The notes under the pieces: generated by a model | The model's input: the letters and a program-made list of their open reading frames with translations, nothing else | The model's database searches: none | What the model was told of the DNA's origin: nothing | Part shown: in pieces, positions 44,161-52,572 of the stretch | Position numbering within the stretch: position 1 is the stretch's first letter | How the letters are laid out: every line of letters begins with the position of its first letter | Program-made: the position numbers and the translations under genes | Assembly (NCBI GenBank): GCA_964407425.1 | Contig: CAYOVN010000001.1 | Coordinates: 8,547 to 72,546 of the forward strand | Source: JABDNZ01 sp964407425 | GTDB lineage: Bacteria; Gemmatimonadota; Gemmatimonadetes; Longimicrobiales; Gaopeijiaceae | Direction of reading: 5' to 3' | Length of the DNA: 64,000 nucleotides

Positions 44161-45471
44161 TCAGACCGAGGCGCTCTCCGCGTCAAAAGTCTCCGCCTCC
44201 ATGGACTCGGGCTCTGACATGGGTTGCCAGATCTGGACCGTCGGGAAGGTACTCAGGAACCAACGGACGCTCATGAGAAAAAGCCCCAGGAAGAAGAGTC
44301 CAATGGCCGGCTCCATGAGAGTGATCGTAGGATCGCCGTCATGAATTGAGGGAACCACCATCAGATAGCGTTCCAACCAGAGGCCCACGAGGATGACCGT
44401 CGCGAAGAACCGCAGGATGTTCGGGGTCACCTTCGCCTTCCGGCCGATGAGCCCTGCAAAGGGAACCACGAAGCACAGAAGGAGCGTAATTACCGTCAGA
44501 CCACTCCAGGGGGCTTCGGACCGATGGATGATCCACGCCTGCTCCCATGGAAGCTTCCCATACCAGATAACCAGATACTGGGAGAAGAAGAGGTAAGCCC
44601 AGAAAACGGTAAAGGCGAAAGCCAGCTTGCCCAGGTCATGAAGCTGCTGGACGCCCATGAGTTTGTTCAGATCCGGGTCCCGACCCTTTACGTAAACGGT
44701 GGCCCAGGCAGTGGCGGCAACCCCACCCCACAAAGCGCCCATGAAAAACCAGGCGCCAAAAATGGTGGAAAACCAATGGGGCTCCAGAGACATCGCCCAG
44801 TCGAAGGCCACAATGCTCAGGACCACGGCGTAGAGCAGGACCGACGCTGGCCCAAGCTTCTTCAGCGTCTGATAGCTACGGACCTCTTCCTTTTCCTGAC
44901 CCTGCCAGTTCAGCATGAGACGATCCGCCCACCTGACTCGTCCAGCGTCACTCCCTGCCTTCCCTCCGTCCTTCACCAATCCCAGGTCCGGCCGCACCGA
45001 CAGGTAGGCCATGTACAGGAAGACCCCAAACAATAGGGCCAGGCCAACCACGTTCCGGGTGATGAGGAAGGGAAGGTTCAGATAAGCAGCCTTCCTCTGG
45101 ATGATGGGATCGTGGGCCATAGCCTCGATCCATGGGAAATAGTCCTCCCCTAGACCCAGCATGGGCAGAAGCAGGATGAAGGAGATGGGAAGGAAGGCGG
45201 AGAACGCCAAGCCCACCCTCCGTACCGACCAGTTCCACCGAGCCTTCGTGATGGTCGTGGCGGAAAAAAGGACCATGGCACCACAGGCGATGCTGGTAAA
45301 GAACAGCCAGTTCACCACATAGGCTCGCCACGCCTGGGCCGGATCCTTCATCAGTGTACCGAAGAAGGAAATCAAGCCGAGGATAATGAGGATCACGAAG
45401 AACGCATTCGCCCCTTTTGACCGGGGGAGAAAGCGAACCGGGATCTCTTTAGGAATATGGATTTGTCCCAT
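44161..45471 (-). CDS. actF: Alternative complex III membrane subunit ActF
   Basis: PsrC/NrfD-type integral membrane subunit (436 aa, about ten membrane segments) and last gene of the alternative complex III operon. It resembles ActC in fold and is one of the two quinol-side subunits. Typical internal landmarks are SLEPHWFSTIFGAWFFMG and DLGKLAFAFTVFWAYLFFSQ. It starts 10 bp after actE. No cytochrome oxidase genes follow; the operon ends at a terminator. Confidence 0.9.
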   Translation of the reverse strand: MGQIHIPKEIPVRFLPRSKGANAFFVILIILGLISFFGTLMKDPAQAWRAYVVNWLFFTSIACGAMVLFSATTITKARWNWSVRRVGLAFSAFLPISFILLLPMLGLGEDYFPWIEAMAHDPIIQRKAAYLNLPFLITRNVVGLALLFGVFLYMAYLSVRPDLGLVKDGGKAGSDAGRVRWADRLMLNWQGQEKEEVRSYQTLKKLGPASVLLYAVVLSIVAFDWAMSLEPHWFSTIFGAWFFMGALWGGVAATAWATVYVKGRDPDLNKLMGVQQLHDLGKLAFAFTVFWAYLFFSQYLVIWYGKLPWEQAWIIHRSEAPWSGLTVITLLLCFVVPFAGLIGRKAKVTPNILRFFATVILVGLWLERYLMVVPSIHDGDPTITLMEPAIGLFFLGLFLMSVRWFLSTFPTVQIWQPMSEPESMEAETFDAESASV

Positions 45472-45481
45472 GTTCGTTTCC

Positions 45482-46129
45482 TCAGTTGGAGGGGGCCTCG
45501 GCCCCTCCGTCGTCCGCCACAGGGGGTGATGCCACGCCCTGCAGCACCCGGAGATAGTTCACCACGTTCCATCGATCGAAGTGGGAAATACGATGCCCGT
45601 AGGAGGGCATGTTCCCCCGCCCAATTCGGATCATCCCATAGATGTATCCGTCGCTGAACTCCATCACGCGATCGGAAAGCAGGGGATAGGGGGGATACCC
45701 GGCGGGAATGATGTAGCCCGACGCACCGTCACCGTTCGGCCCATGGCAGGGTGCGCAGAACCTCAGGAAAAGCTCTTCACCTCGATCCAGGGAAACCTCC
45801 GTCGGCTCCACAGGATTGGGCAGATTCACAACCACATCCGCATTATTGAAGAGATCCAGCTGGGTGAAGGGAGGCGGCATTTCGTCCAGAGCCTCCGCCT
45901 GGCCCACGTTCACCTCTCCAGCCCTGGCCGGGAAGTTCCCGGAGGAGAAGGAGACCGATCCCTCCGGCGCCGTGAGGGGATCTTCATACGGATCGAAGGA
46001 GCTCTGGTCCCGCATGCTATTTCCGAAGATCCCCGCCATCACATCATCCAACGGAGAACATGCGGACGTAACAGCCAGCAGGCTTATCAGGGCGAACCAA
46101 CGACCGGTCCTGACGTATCGCTCAGCCAT
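45482..46129 (-). CDS. actE: Alternative complex III monoheme cytochrome c ActE
   Basis: Membrane-anchored monoheme cytochrome c. A lipoprotein signal (AVTSAC) is followed by a mature domain with a single CAPCH haem site and a downstream Met-containing region (GNMPSYGHRI) that can supply the sixth ligand. ATG at 46129 overlaps the actD stop by 8 bp; the longer in-frame start lacks the signal peptide at the right position. Length (215 aa) fits ActE. It would pass electrons from the complex to soluble cytochrome c or an oxidase. Confidence 0.92.
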   Translation of the reverse strand: MAERYVRTGRWFALISLLAVTSACSPLDDVMAGIFGNSMRDQSSFDPYEDPLTAPEGSVSFSSGNFPARAGEVNVGQAEALDEMPPPFTQLDLFNNADVVVNLPNPVEPTEVSLDRGEELFLRFCAPCHGPNGDGASGYIIPAGYPPYPLLSDRVMEFSDGYIYGMIRIGRGNMPSYGHRISHFDRWNVVNYLRVLQGVASPPVADDGGAEAPSN

Positions 46130-46658
46130 GAGCCACCCCCTCCGGATCTTCCCGAAGCTCCGCCGGGTCCTGATCCGCCAGGATCTTACGAGCCTCGCCG
46201 ACCCTTTCGGCGGATGCCGAGACATAAACCCCGAAACGACCGGCGCTGAACTCCGGATCGTAGACCGTCAGAGGTTTGAGATTGGGTAGGCGGGTGTTGA
46301 TGAAAAGCCCGATGACCGTGGAAAGGGCCCCGAAAAGAATGGTCATCTCGAACGCGATCACCACAAAAGCCGGAATGCTGACGATGGGCTTTCCACCCAC
46401 CACAAGAGGCCAATCCATGGCTGTGAAGATGGAGAGGGCAAACCCGGTAGCAGTCCCTGTCAGGGCTCCCACCAGGGCAAAGACCCTCACCGGACTTTGG
46501 CCATATCCCATGGCGTGTTCCAGGTCATGTTCCGGAACCGGGGCATAGGCCTGAATGGACTTCCTCTTGAACCCGGCCTTCCGGAGAGCCTCGATGGCAT
46601 CCACGGCGGAGTCCAGATAATCAAAGGAAGCCAGAATCCCCTGCTTCGATCTGCTCAT
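46122..46658 (-). CDS. actD: Alternative complex III subunit ActD (DUF3341)
   Basis: DUF3341 protein (178 aa) with two membrane segments (about residues 60-80 and 95-120). The soluble part begins SKQGILASFDYLDSAVDAIE. ActD is a structural subunit of alternative complex III with no known cofactor. ATG at 46658 shares its A with the actC stop (TGATG), so the pair is translationally coupled; it ends by overlapping actE by 8 bp. Confidence 0.93.
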   Translation of the reverse strand: MSRSKQGILASFDYLDSAVDAIEALRKAGFKRKSIQAYAPVPEHDLEHAMGYGQSPVRVFALVGALTGTATGFALSIFTAMDWPLVVGGKPIVSIPAFVVIAFEMTILFGALSTVIGLFINTRLPNLKPLTVYDPEFSAGRFGVYVSASAERVGEARKILADQDPAELREDPEGVAHG

Positions 46659-48034
46659 CAGGCTGCCCCCTCCTTCCTGGCACCCCGAAGGGGCGGCGGC
46701 AGGACCTCCTTGAGCTCGGCGATAGCCACCGGCGGGAGGATCCGAGTGAAGATCAGGAACCAGAAGAAGAACCACCCGAAGCTACCCACCATGATCCCCA
46801 TCTCTACCATGGACGGTCTGTACATCCCCCACGCGAAGGGCTCGTACTCGTGGGAAAGAGATGTCACGATGATGACGAACCTCTCAAACCACATGCCGAT
46901 GTTGATAAAGAGGGAGATGACGAAGAGGGCAGGAATGGAGTGCCTGACTCTCTTGAACCAGAGCATGATGGGAATCAGGCCGTTACACACCAACATGATC
47001 CAGGTAGCCCACCAGTAGTCACCGAAGAGCCGGTTCCAGAACACGGTCCGTTCGATCTCTTCCCCGCTGTACCAGGCCATAAAGAACTCGCTCATGTAGG
47101 CATAGAGAACGATGAGCGAGGTCAGAAGTATGAGCTTGGCCATGGCATCGAAATGCTTGACCGTAAGGTACGCCTCGAGGCCGAAAATCTTCCGCAGTGG
47201 CACGGTCAGGGTGATGACCATGGCGACCCCGGAGAAAATGGCTCCAGCCACGAAGTAGGGTGCGAAGATCGTCGCGTGCCAACCGGGCACGATGGACATG
47301 GCGAAGTCCCATGAGACGACCGAGTGGACCGACAAAACCAGGGGCGTGGCGAATGCGGCCAGGAAGATGTAGGCCTTCCCGAAGTGGTGCCACTCCCGAT
47401 CCGTTCCCCTCCATCCCATGGCGACGATCTGATAGAGCTTCTTCCTAAGCCCTTTGGCCTGATCCCGGGCTGCCGCTACGTCGGGGATCGTTCCCAGGTA
47501 GAAGAACACGGCGGAAACAGTGAAATAGGTGGTGACGGCAAAAACGTCCCAGAGAAGGGGAGATCTGAAGTTGGGCCAGAGAAAACGGGAGTTCGGATAA
47601 GGAATCAACCAGTATCCGTGCCACACCCTTCCAAGGTGAATCAGGGGGAAAAGCCCGGCCGTCATAACGGCGAAGACCGTCATGGCTTCTGCCGCCCGGT
47701 AGATGCTCTGCCGCCAGGGGGCCCTAAAAAGGAAGAGGATGGCTGAGATCAGCGTTCCGGAGTGAGCGATACCCACCCAGAACACGAAGGTGGTGATGTA
47801 CACCCCCCACCCCACGGGGCTCATGAGGCCAGTGACCCCGATTCCCGTGACGATCTGATAGATCCAGCAGGTGAAGAAGAGCCCAACCCCTAAAACAGAC
47901 AGGGAGAACAGGGCCCACCAGCCCTTCCCCGGCCGGGAGAGGATCTTCAGGATATCCGTATTGACCTGCCCGAACGATTCGACGTCCGGATGGGTCTGGG
48001 CTCCCCGTTCTTTTTCGTTCAATGCCGTCGCCAT
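46658..48034 (-). CDS. actC: Alternative complex III membrane subunit ActC
   Basis: NrfD/PsrC-family integral membrane protein (458 aa). It has the usual start (TDILKILSRPGKGWWALFSLS), about ten membrane segments, and family stretches such as FWVGIAHSGTLISAILFLFR and VHSVVSWDFAMSIVPGWHATIF. It is the main quinol-oxidising membrane subunit beside ActF. It sits 33 bp after actB and directly overlaps actD. Confidence 0.94.
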   Translation of the reverse strand: MATALNEKERGAQTHPDVESFGQVNTDILKILSRPGKGWWALFSLSVLGVGLFFTCWIYQIVTGIGVTGLMSPVGWGVYITTFVFWVGIAHSGTLISAILFLFRAPWRQSIYRAAEAMTVFAVMTAGLFPLIHLGRVWHGYWLIPYPNSRFLWPNFRSPLLWDVFAVTTYFTVSAVFFYLGTIPDVAAARDQAKGLRKKLYQIVAMGWRGTDREWHHFGKAYIFLAAFATPLVLSVHSVVSWDFAMSIVPGWHATIFAPYFVAGAIFSGVAMVITLTVPLRKIFGLEAYLTVKHFDAMAKLILLTSLIVLYAYMSEFFMAWYSGEEIERTVFWNRLFGDYWWATWIMLVCNGLIPIMLWFKRVRHSIPALFVISLFINIGMWFERFVIIVTSLSHEYEPFAWGMYRPSMVEMGIMVGSFGWFFFWFLIFTRILPPVAIAELKEVLPPPLRGARKEGAA

Positions 48035-48067
48035 TCGTTGACTCTCGGCTCCGAAGCTCCCCGGAGG

Positions 48068-51000
48068 CTAGTGCTCCCCGGGATCGACCTCATGGAAGGT
48101 GACCTTCTTCAGGTAGGTCACCGCAGGTTGCGTGTTGATAAGGGCGTCCAGCACCCGATAGCCCCGCTCGTTCTGGGTCATCTGGGCCACTCTGGAGTGG
48201 GTGTCCCGGACGTCCCCGAATGTGATGGCCTGGGCCGGGCAGCTCTGCTGGCATGCCGGCACGACCTCACCATCCTCTACGGGGCGCTGCCCTTCCACCC
48301 TTGCCCGGTTTTGGGCTTCCCTAATTCGATGAACGCAGAAGGAACACTTCTCCATCACCCCGCTGCTTCGAACCGTGACATCGGGGTTGAAGGACCAGTT
48401 CATCGGCTCTGGAACGTCCGTGAATCCGAACCAGTTGAAGACCCGAACTTTGTACGGACAGTTATTGGCGCAGTACCGGGTGCCGACGCATCGGTTGTAG
48501 ACCTGGGCGTTGAGTCCTTCCGGCGTGTGGTATGCGGCATACACCGGGCAAACCGACTCGCAGGGCGCGTTCCCACAATGCTGACAGATCATGGGAAGGA
48601 ACCGGACGTCCACCGGACCCGCGTGACTTGCATCGAGGGTCTCGTAATACCGCTCCATTCGGATCCAGTGCATGTCGCGGCCCATCACCACCTGTTCTTC
48701 GCCCACCCACGGAACGTTGTTTTCCGACTGGCAGGCGGTGACACAGATGCTGCATCCCGTACACTTGTCCAGGTCGATGGACATGGCCCATCGCGGGTTC
48801 TCGTCCGGATCGTATTGGCCGTACCGGCTCCCCTCCAACGGGAAGTCCTCGGGTTTTCCGTCCACCGCCACCGGAGCAAAGCCTCCCATGGCCTGGAGTT
48901 CCTTCAACTGCCCGTGGCCGCCATCATCATGCTCGTCTTCTTCATGCCCCTGGTCGGCATGGCCGAGGGCCGAAAGGGCAATGGCCGGAGCGATGGGCCG
49001 GCCGTGCTGGTCCGAGGACCCTTCGATGGTGGCCATGGGCCGACGCTCACCGGTGGGTTCGAGGCTCACCCGGGTGGCCAGATAGACCAAGGCTCCGGAA
49101 GGCTGTTCCGCCTCTGCCGGGAGGAGGGTCATGGCGTTCACGCCCATGCCCTGAGCAAACCGGCCCAAGCTCTCATGGCCGCCGCCCATCGCCAGGCCTA
49201 CGCAGTCTTCTCGGATGCCCGGATACGTCCAGACCGGAGCCTCCACCTCGCCGTGAGGAGAGCTGACCCGGACCACGTCCCCGTCCCTGACGCCCAGGGT
49301 CTCGGCTGCGTTTGGATGAACCTCAACCCATGAATGCCAGGCCATCTTGCTCACCGGATCCGGTAGTTCCTGCAACCAGGGGCGATCCGCGTGTTTTCCA
49401 TCCCCGAAGCGTGGTGAGGGATAGACCACCAATGCGAACTCCCCTGATCCATCCAGATCAGGCACATCAAAGCTCAGGATGGCATCAGGGGACCGGAGAG
49501 GAACCGGAACTTCATCCCCGCCCTCCGATACCGACACGACACCGTCCCGCAGGGCCTGTCGCCAGAAATCCTCGAAATCTCGCCCCGGAGCGACCACCGG
49601 TTGCTTGCCCTGCCATTCATTCCGCAGATAGTCCGAGAAGGTGGCAGCACCTAGATCCGTGCCCAACCGCTGAGAGACGGAAAGCAGCACGTCGCCCAAC
49701 GGCTTGGAATCGAAAAGGGGTACGGGCTGCATTGCCGGCTGCTGAAGAGCGTAAAGGCCGGGGCGGGGATTCGAATCTCCCCATGCTTCCAGGTAGTGCC
49801 GGTCGGGAAGAACCAGGTCACAGAGCTCCCCGGTCTCGTCCATGGAAGAGGCGAACGAAACCTTGAAGCCAGCCGAGGAGAAGGCCTCTGCGAAATCGGA
49901 TCCAGGGGGTAAAGAGTAGGCTGGGTTCGTTCCATGGACCATCACCACCCCGGACCCAGACATGGCCGACATGGCCGAAGCCATCTCGCCGAAGGGATCG
50001 GAAGGGGATGCCTGGTCCCTGTCTCGGAGCCGAACGGTTTCTCCGACGTTCCCAGCCACATAGTTAAGGATATGTACCGCTAAATTTGCCGCAGTGGCTC
50101 CTCGATGGTGCCCGGAGATGCCAGGCCCGACCGCTAGACTGGGTCGACTATCCCTGAACTCCCGGGCGAGTCTCTCGATCTCTTCGACCGGGACTCCTGA
50201 CGCCTCCTGGGCGCTCTGGGGATCGTACCCCTCCAGAAGTCTCTGGTAGTAGGGCCCTGCGTTTCCGCCCTCTGCGACGATGACATGGGCCATGGCCAAA
50301 GCCACAACGGCTTCGGATCCGGCTTTTAACGGTACCCAGTGATCGGCGTTCTGGCCGGTGAGAGACAGACGAGGAGCCAGGAACACCATCCGGCCCTTCG
50401 ACCCATGATCGTCCACACCGGCCATCTGGGAATACCCCCGTTGGTATTCCACCGGTGACAGCCAGGTCTCCAGGAAGTCGGCCCCGAAGGAGAACACGAG
50501 CCGGGCCTGCGCGAAGTCGTAGGTGGGCAGGCTGCTCCGCCCGAAAGCGATCCGGGTGGCTTCCCGGAGGGGAGCTTCGGAGAGGCCCTCGAACTCCCGC
50601 CGGACTCCACCTGCTGCGGCGAGAAAATTGTCCACTAGATCGGTCAGTGACGGCCCCATCTTCCCCGTGAGGAAGATGTTGTTCTGGCTTCCCCTGAGGC
50701 GCTCAGCCAGAAGCTCCTCGGCCTCGTCCCAACCGATAGCGCTGAAGCCATCGGAACCCCGAAGCATGGGGGAGGTGAGACGGTCGGGATTGTACAGTCC
50801 CTGAACCGAGGAGTACCCACGGGAACAGAGGGCGCCGCCGGAGATAGGATGTTCCGGATTCCCCTCTACCTTTACCACCCGGCCTTCCCGGGTCCGCACC
50901 CAGACACCACACCCCGCCGGACACTCGCCGCAAACCGAGGCATACCAGGTGGCGACGCCGGGAGTGATATCCTCATCTGGAACCACGAAGGGAAGGAGCT

Positions 51001-51097
51001 TTTCTACCCGCTCGGTCGTGCAACCGAATACGGAAGCTCCAGCTCCCCCGGCCCCAATCACCTTTAGGAAATCCCGCCGCTTAATTCCGTCGGTCAT
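48068..51097 (-). CDS. actB: Alternative complex III subunit ActB (MopB-fold/ferredoxin fusion)
   Basis: Fusion of a molybdopterin-oxidoreductase-fold domain (about residues 1-720) and a ferredoxin-type domain (about residues 760-1009). A Tat signal (RRDFLKVIGAGGAGASVFGC) starts the protein. An N-terminal Fe-S motif is CGECPAGC. The C-terminal domain holds several four-cysteine clusters: CTGCSICVTAC, CQHCGNAPCESVCP, CVGTRYCANNCP and CSFCVHRI with CQQSCP. In ActB the molybdopterin domain usually lacks the cofactor and serves electron relay. It is 35 bp downstream of actA on the same strand. Confidence 0.95.
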   Translation of the reverse strand: MTDGIKRRDFLKVIGAGGAGASVFGCTTERVEKLLPFVVPDEDITPGVATWYASVCGECPAGCGVWVRTREGRVVKVEGNPEHPISGGALCSRGYSSVQGLYNPDRLTSPMLRGSDGFSAIGWDEAEELLAERLRGSQNNIFLTGKMGPSLTDLVDNFLAAAGGVRREFEGLSEAPLREATRIAFGRSSLPTYDFAQARLVFSFGADFLETWLSPVEYQRGYSQMAGVDDHGSKGRMVFLAPRLSLTGQNADHWVPLKAGSEAVVALAMAHVIVAEGGNAGPYYQRLLEGYDPQSAQEASGVPVEEIERLAREFRDSRPSLAVGPGISGHHRGATAANLAVHILNYVAGNVGETVRLRDRDQASPSDPFGEMASAMSAMSGSGVVMVHGTNPAYSLPPGSDFAEAFSSAGFKVSFASSMDETGELCDLVLPDRHYLEAWGDSNPRPGLYALQQPAMQPVPLFDSKPLGDVLLSVSQRLGTDLGAATFSDYLRNEWQGKQPVVAPGRDFEDFWRQALRDGVVSVSEGGDEVPVPLRSPDAILSFDVPDLDGSGEFALVVYPSPRFGDGKHADRPWLQELPDPVSKMAWHSWVEVHPNAAETLGVRDGDVVRVSSPHGEVEAPVWTYPGIREDCVGLAMGGGHESLGRFAQGMGVNAMTLLPAEAEQPSGALVYLATRVSLEPTGERRPMATIEGSSDQHGRPIAPAIALSALGHADQGHEEDEHDDGGHGQLKELQAMGGFAPVAVDGKPEDFPLEGSRYGQYDPDENPRWAMSIDLDKCTGCSICVTACQSENNVPWVGEEQVVMGRDMHWIRMERYYETLDASHAGPVDVRFLPMICQHCGNAPCESVCPVYAAYHTPEGLNAQVYNRCVGTRYCANNCPYKVRVFNWFGFTDVPEPMNWSFNPDVTVRSSGVMEKCSFCVHRIREAQNRARVEGQRPVEDGEVVPACQQSCPAQAITFGDVRDTHSRVAQMTQNERGYRVLDALINTQPAVTYLKKVTFHEVDPGEH

Positions 51098-51132
51098 GAA
51101 CTCAAACCTTCATTTGGCAGGGTTGGAAGAGA

Positions 51133-51678
51133 TCAGTAATGGCATACAGTGCAATCGACAGAGGCATCGCTTTCCGGTTTCCGGTGGCATTCCACGCACC
51201 AACCCATCTTCAGGGGCTGCTCCACCTCTTCGATGAACTCAATCTCCTCCACCACCCCGTGACATTCCTGGCACTCCAGAGCCCCGGCATCCTTATCGAC
51301 ATGCCGCATGTGCGGGAACTTCACGTGGTCCGGAACCTTGTAGATCCGGACCCACGGAATGGGCTCACCCCGGGCCCAGAAGTCCCGAAGTTTCTGAACC
51401 TCCTCCGGGGTGTTCCTTCCCGGGACGATGAGGTGACAGCCCATGCAGGAAGACACCGAAGGAATTCCAGCAGCCACCGACCGCTCTGCCGAGAAATGAC
51501 AATACTGACAGTCGATCGTGAAATCACCCGCATGGGTGTCATGGGGAAAAGCGATAGGATGGACCGACGTCGCAGCCACTGCAGGGGGAGTCGATTCTCC
51601 CTCCTGGGACTGTACGAAGGCCAAGGTTGCGAAAGCCGTCACAACAGTAACGGCCACGAGTAACCACGGCTTCTTCAT
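51133..51678 (-). CDS. actA: Alternative complex III pentaheme cytochrome c ActA
   Basis: Multihaem cytochrome (181 aa) and first gene of the operon. Five CxxCH haem sites are present: CQYCH, CMGCH, CQECH, CVECH and CTVCH. The N-terminus is one hydrophobic segment acting as signal or anchor. It collects electrons from ActB and hands them to ActE or a cytochrome c. The operon order on this strand is actA-B-C-D-E-F with gaps of 35, 33, -1, -8 and 10 bp. Confidence 0.95.
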   Translation of the reverse strand: MKKPWLLVAVTVVTAFATLAFVQSQEGESTPPAVAATSVHPIAFPHDTHAGDFTIDCQYCHFSAERSVAAGIPSVSSCMGCHLIVPGRNTPEEVQKLRDFWARGEPIPWVRIYKVPDHVKFPHMRHVDKDAGALECQECHGVVEEIEFIEEVEQPLKMGWCVECHRKPESDASVDCTVCHY

Positions 51679-51896
51679 AGGCTTTGATTGCCTGAAAAGA
51701 CCAGCAAAAGAACGGCCATTGCCAAAACTATTCAGCCGAGAAACGGTAGGAGAAGCTAGAGAGGCCCCTGGGGGGTGTCAACGGCGGCGAGGGGGCGAGA
51801 AACCTTTGCCGAAGCCGCGATGTTATGCATCTTCGAAACATAGGACACTGCATCTCAGCCCCCCGCCTTTATTCCTCGTCAGAATGCCGGAGAACC

Positions 51897-52178
51897 ATGC
51901 CCGATACAGCGGTAACCCCCGGAACCCGCATCTTTCTCAGACTTCGCGACTCCAGCAAAAGGGCTGGTATTCCTGCGGCGGCCCTCCACTCCCCACTCTC
52001 ACTCACCCGTCACCTCGAGGCGATAAGGCACCCGGCGGCCCCGGCGGCGAAGAAGGTGGTTGAGGAGTATGTTCGGGCCCGCTTTTCGGAGCTTCCCATG
52101 CGGGAGGACCAAGATAAAGAAATGGTCGATGCCTTGAGGGCAGCGAGTTTGATGTTGCGAAAAAACCCCTTGAGATGA
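51897..52178 (+). CDS. Small DUF4129-like protein
   Basis: A 93-aa protein with a clean GGAGAA Shine-Dalgarno two bases before the ATG at 51897. The pattern is GIPAAALHSPLSLTRHLE, then PAAKKVVEEYVRARFSE and MVDALRAA. It resembles the DUF4129 domain found at the C-terminus of TgpA-type transglutaminase-like proteins, but here it stands alone. No signal peptide or membrane segment is visible. It could be a free-standing domain or a relic of a larger gene; no larger reading frame is seen upstream. The family call is tentative. Confidence 0.6.
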   Translation: MPDTAVTPGTRIFLRLRDSSKRAGIPAAALHSPLSLTRHLEAIRHPAAPAAKKVVEEYVRARFSELPMREDQDKEMVDALRAASLMLRKNPLR

Positions 52179-52197
52179 AGAAAACAAAAGAAAGTGA

Positions 52198-52226
52198 TTG
52201 AGAACCTGAGCAAGGTCTTATACTCT
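52198..52226 (+). promoter_or_regulatory. Candidate promoter giving a leaderless transcript
   Basis: TTGAGA, a 17-bp spacer and TACTCT; the -10 ends 7 bases before the ATG at 52234, and no Shine-Dalgarno is seen. If real, transcription would start at or next to the start codon. Confidence 0.35.
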
Positions 52227-52233
52227 TACTCCG

Positions 52234-52530
52234 ATGAATGCCTCGTCGAACAAACAGTCTCCGCCCCCTCCCTCTGAGGGGCACCACCTCGCGACCATCA
52301 GCCATGAGGGTCGTTTCTGGGACGTGTACCTGGAATTCGAGGACGATCCCAGGCGCCCGGACACTTTCCGGGCCCTTCTCTGTTACTTCCCTGGAGATCC
52401 GGGAGATGACGAGGAAGCCGTCCGGACTACGGTGATCATCATCGAGGACTCGTTCGAAGAGTCTATGTCGAAGGCCCGTGGCTTGGAGGATGTCCAGCTT
52501 CAAGCCCTCCTTCGCTCCGCCCTTCCCTGA
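52234..52530 (+). CDS. Small hypothetical protein, 98 aa
   Basis: Not recognised. The 98-aa sequence has a Pro-rich start, then an alternating strand pattern (ISHEGRFWDVYLEFEDD, FRALLCYFP, TTVIIIEDSFEES) and a helical end. It reads as a compact alpha/beta domain with no signal or membrane segment. A transcript starting near the ATG is possible, since no Shine-Dalgarno precedes it. It is convergent with the ABC-2 permease gene (43 bp gap) and follows the DUF4129-like gene by 55 bp. Confidence 0.65.
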   Translation: MNASSNKQSPPPPSEGHHLATISHEGRFWDVYLEFEDDPRRPDTFRALLCYFPGDPGDDEEAVRTTVIIIEDSFEESMSKARGLEDVQLQALLRSALP

Positions 52531-52572
52531 CCTCCCCCTCGGGTGGTTCCCTCTAGTTTCGGGAAGGCCCGT

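Noticed and set aside
47990..49333. A 447-codon open frame antisense to actB
   Set aside because: Codon-bias shadow of actB, whose cysteine motifs define the real frame.
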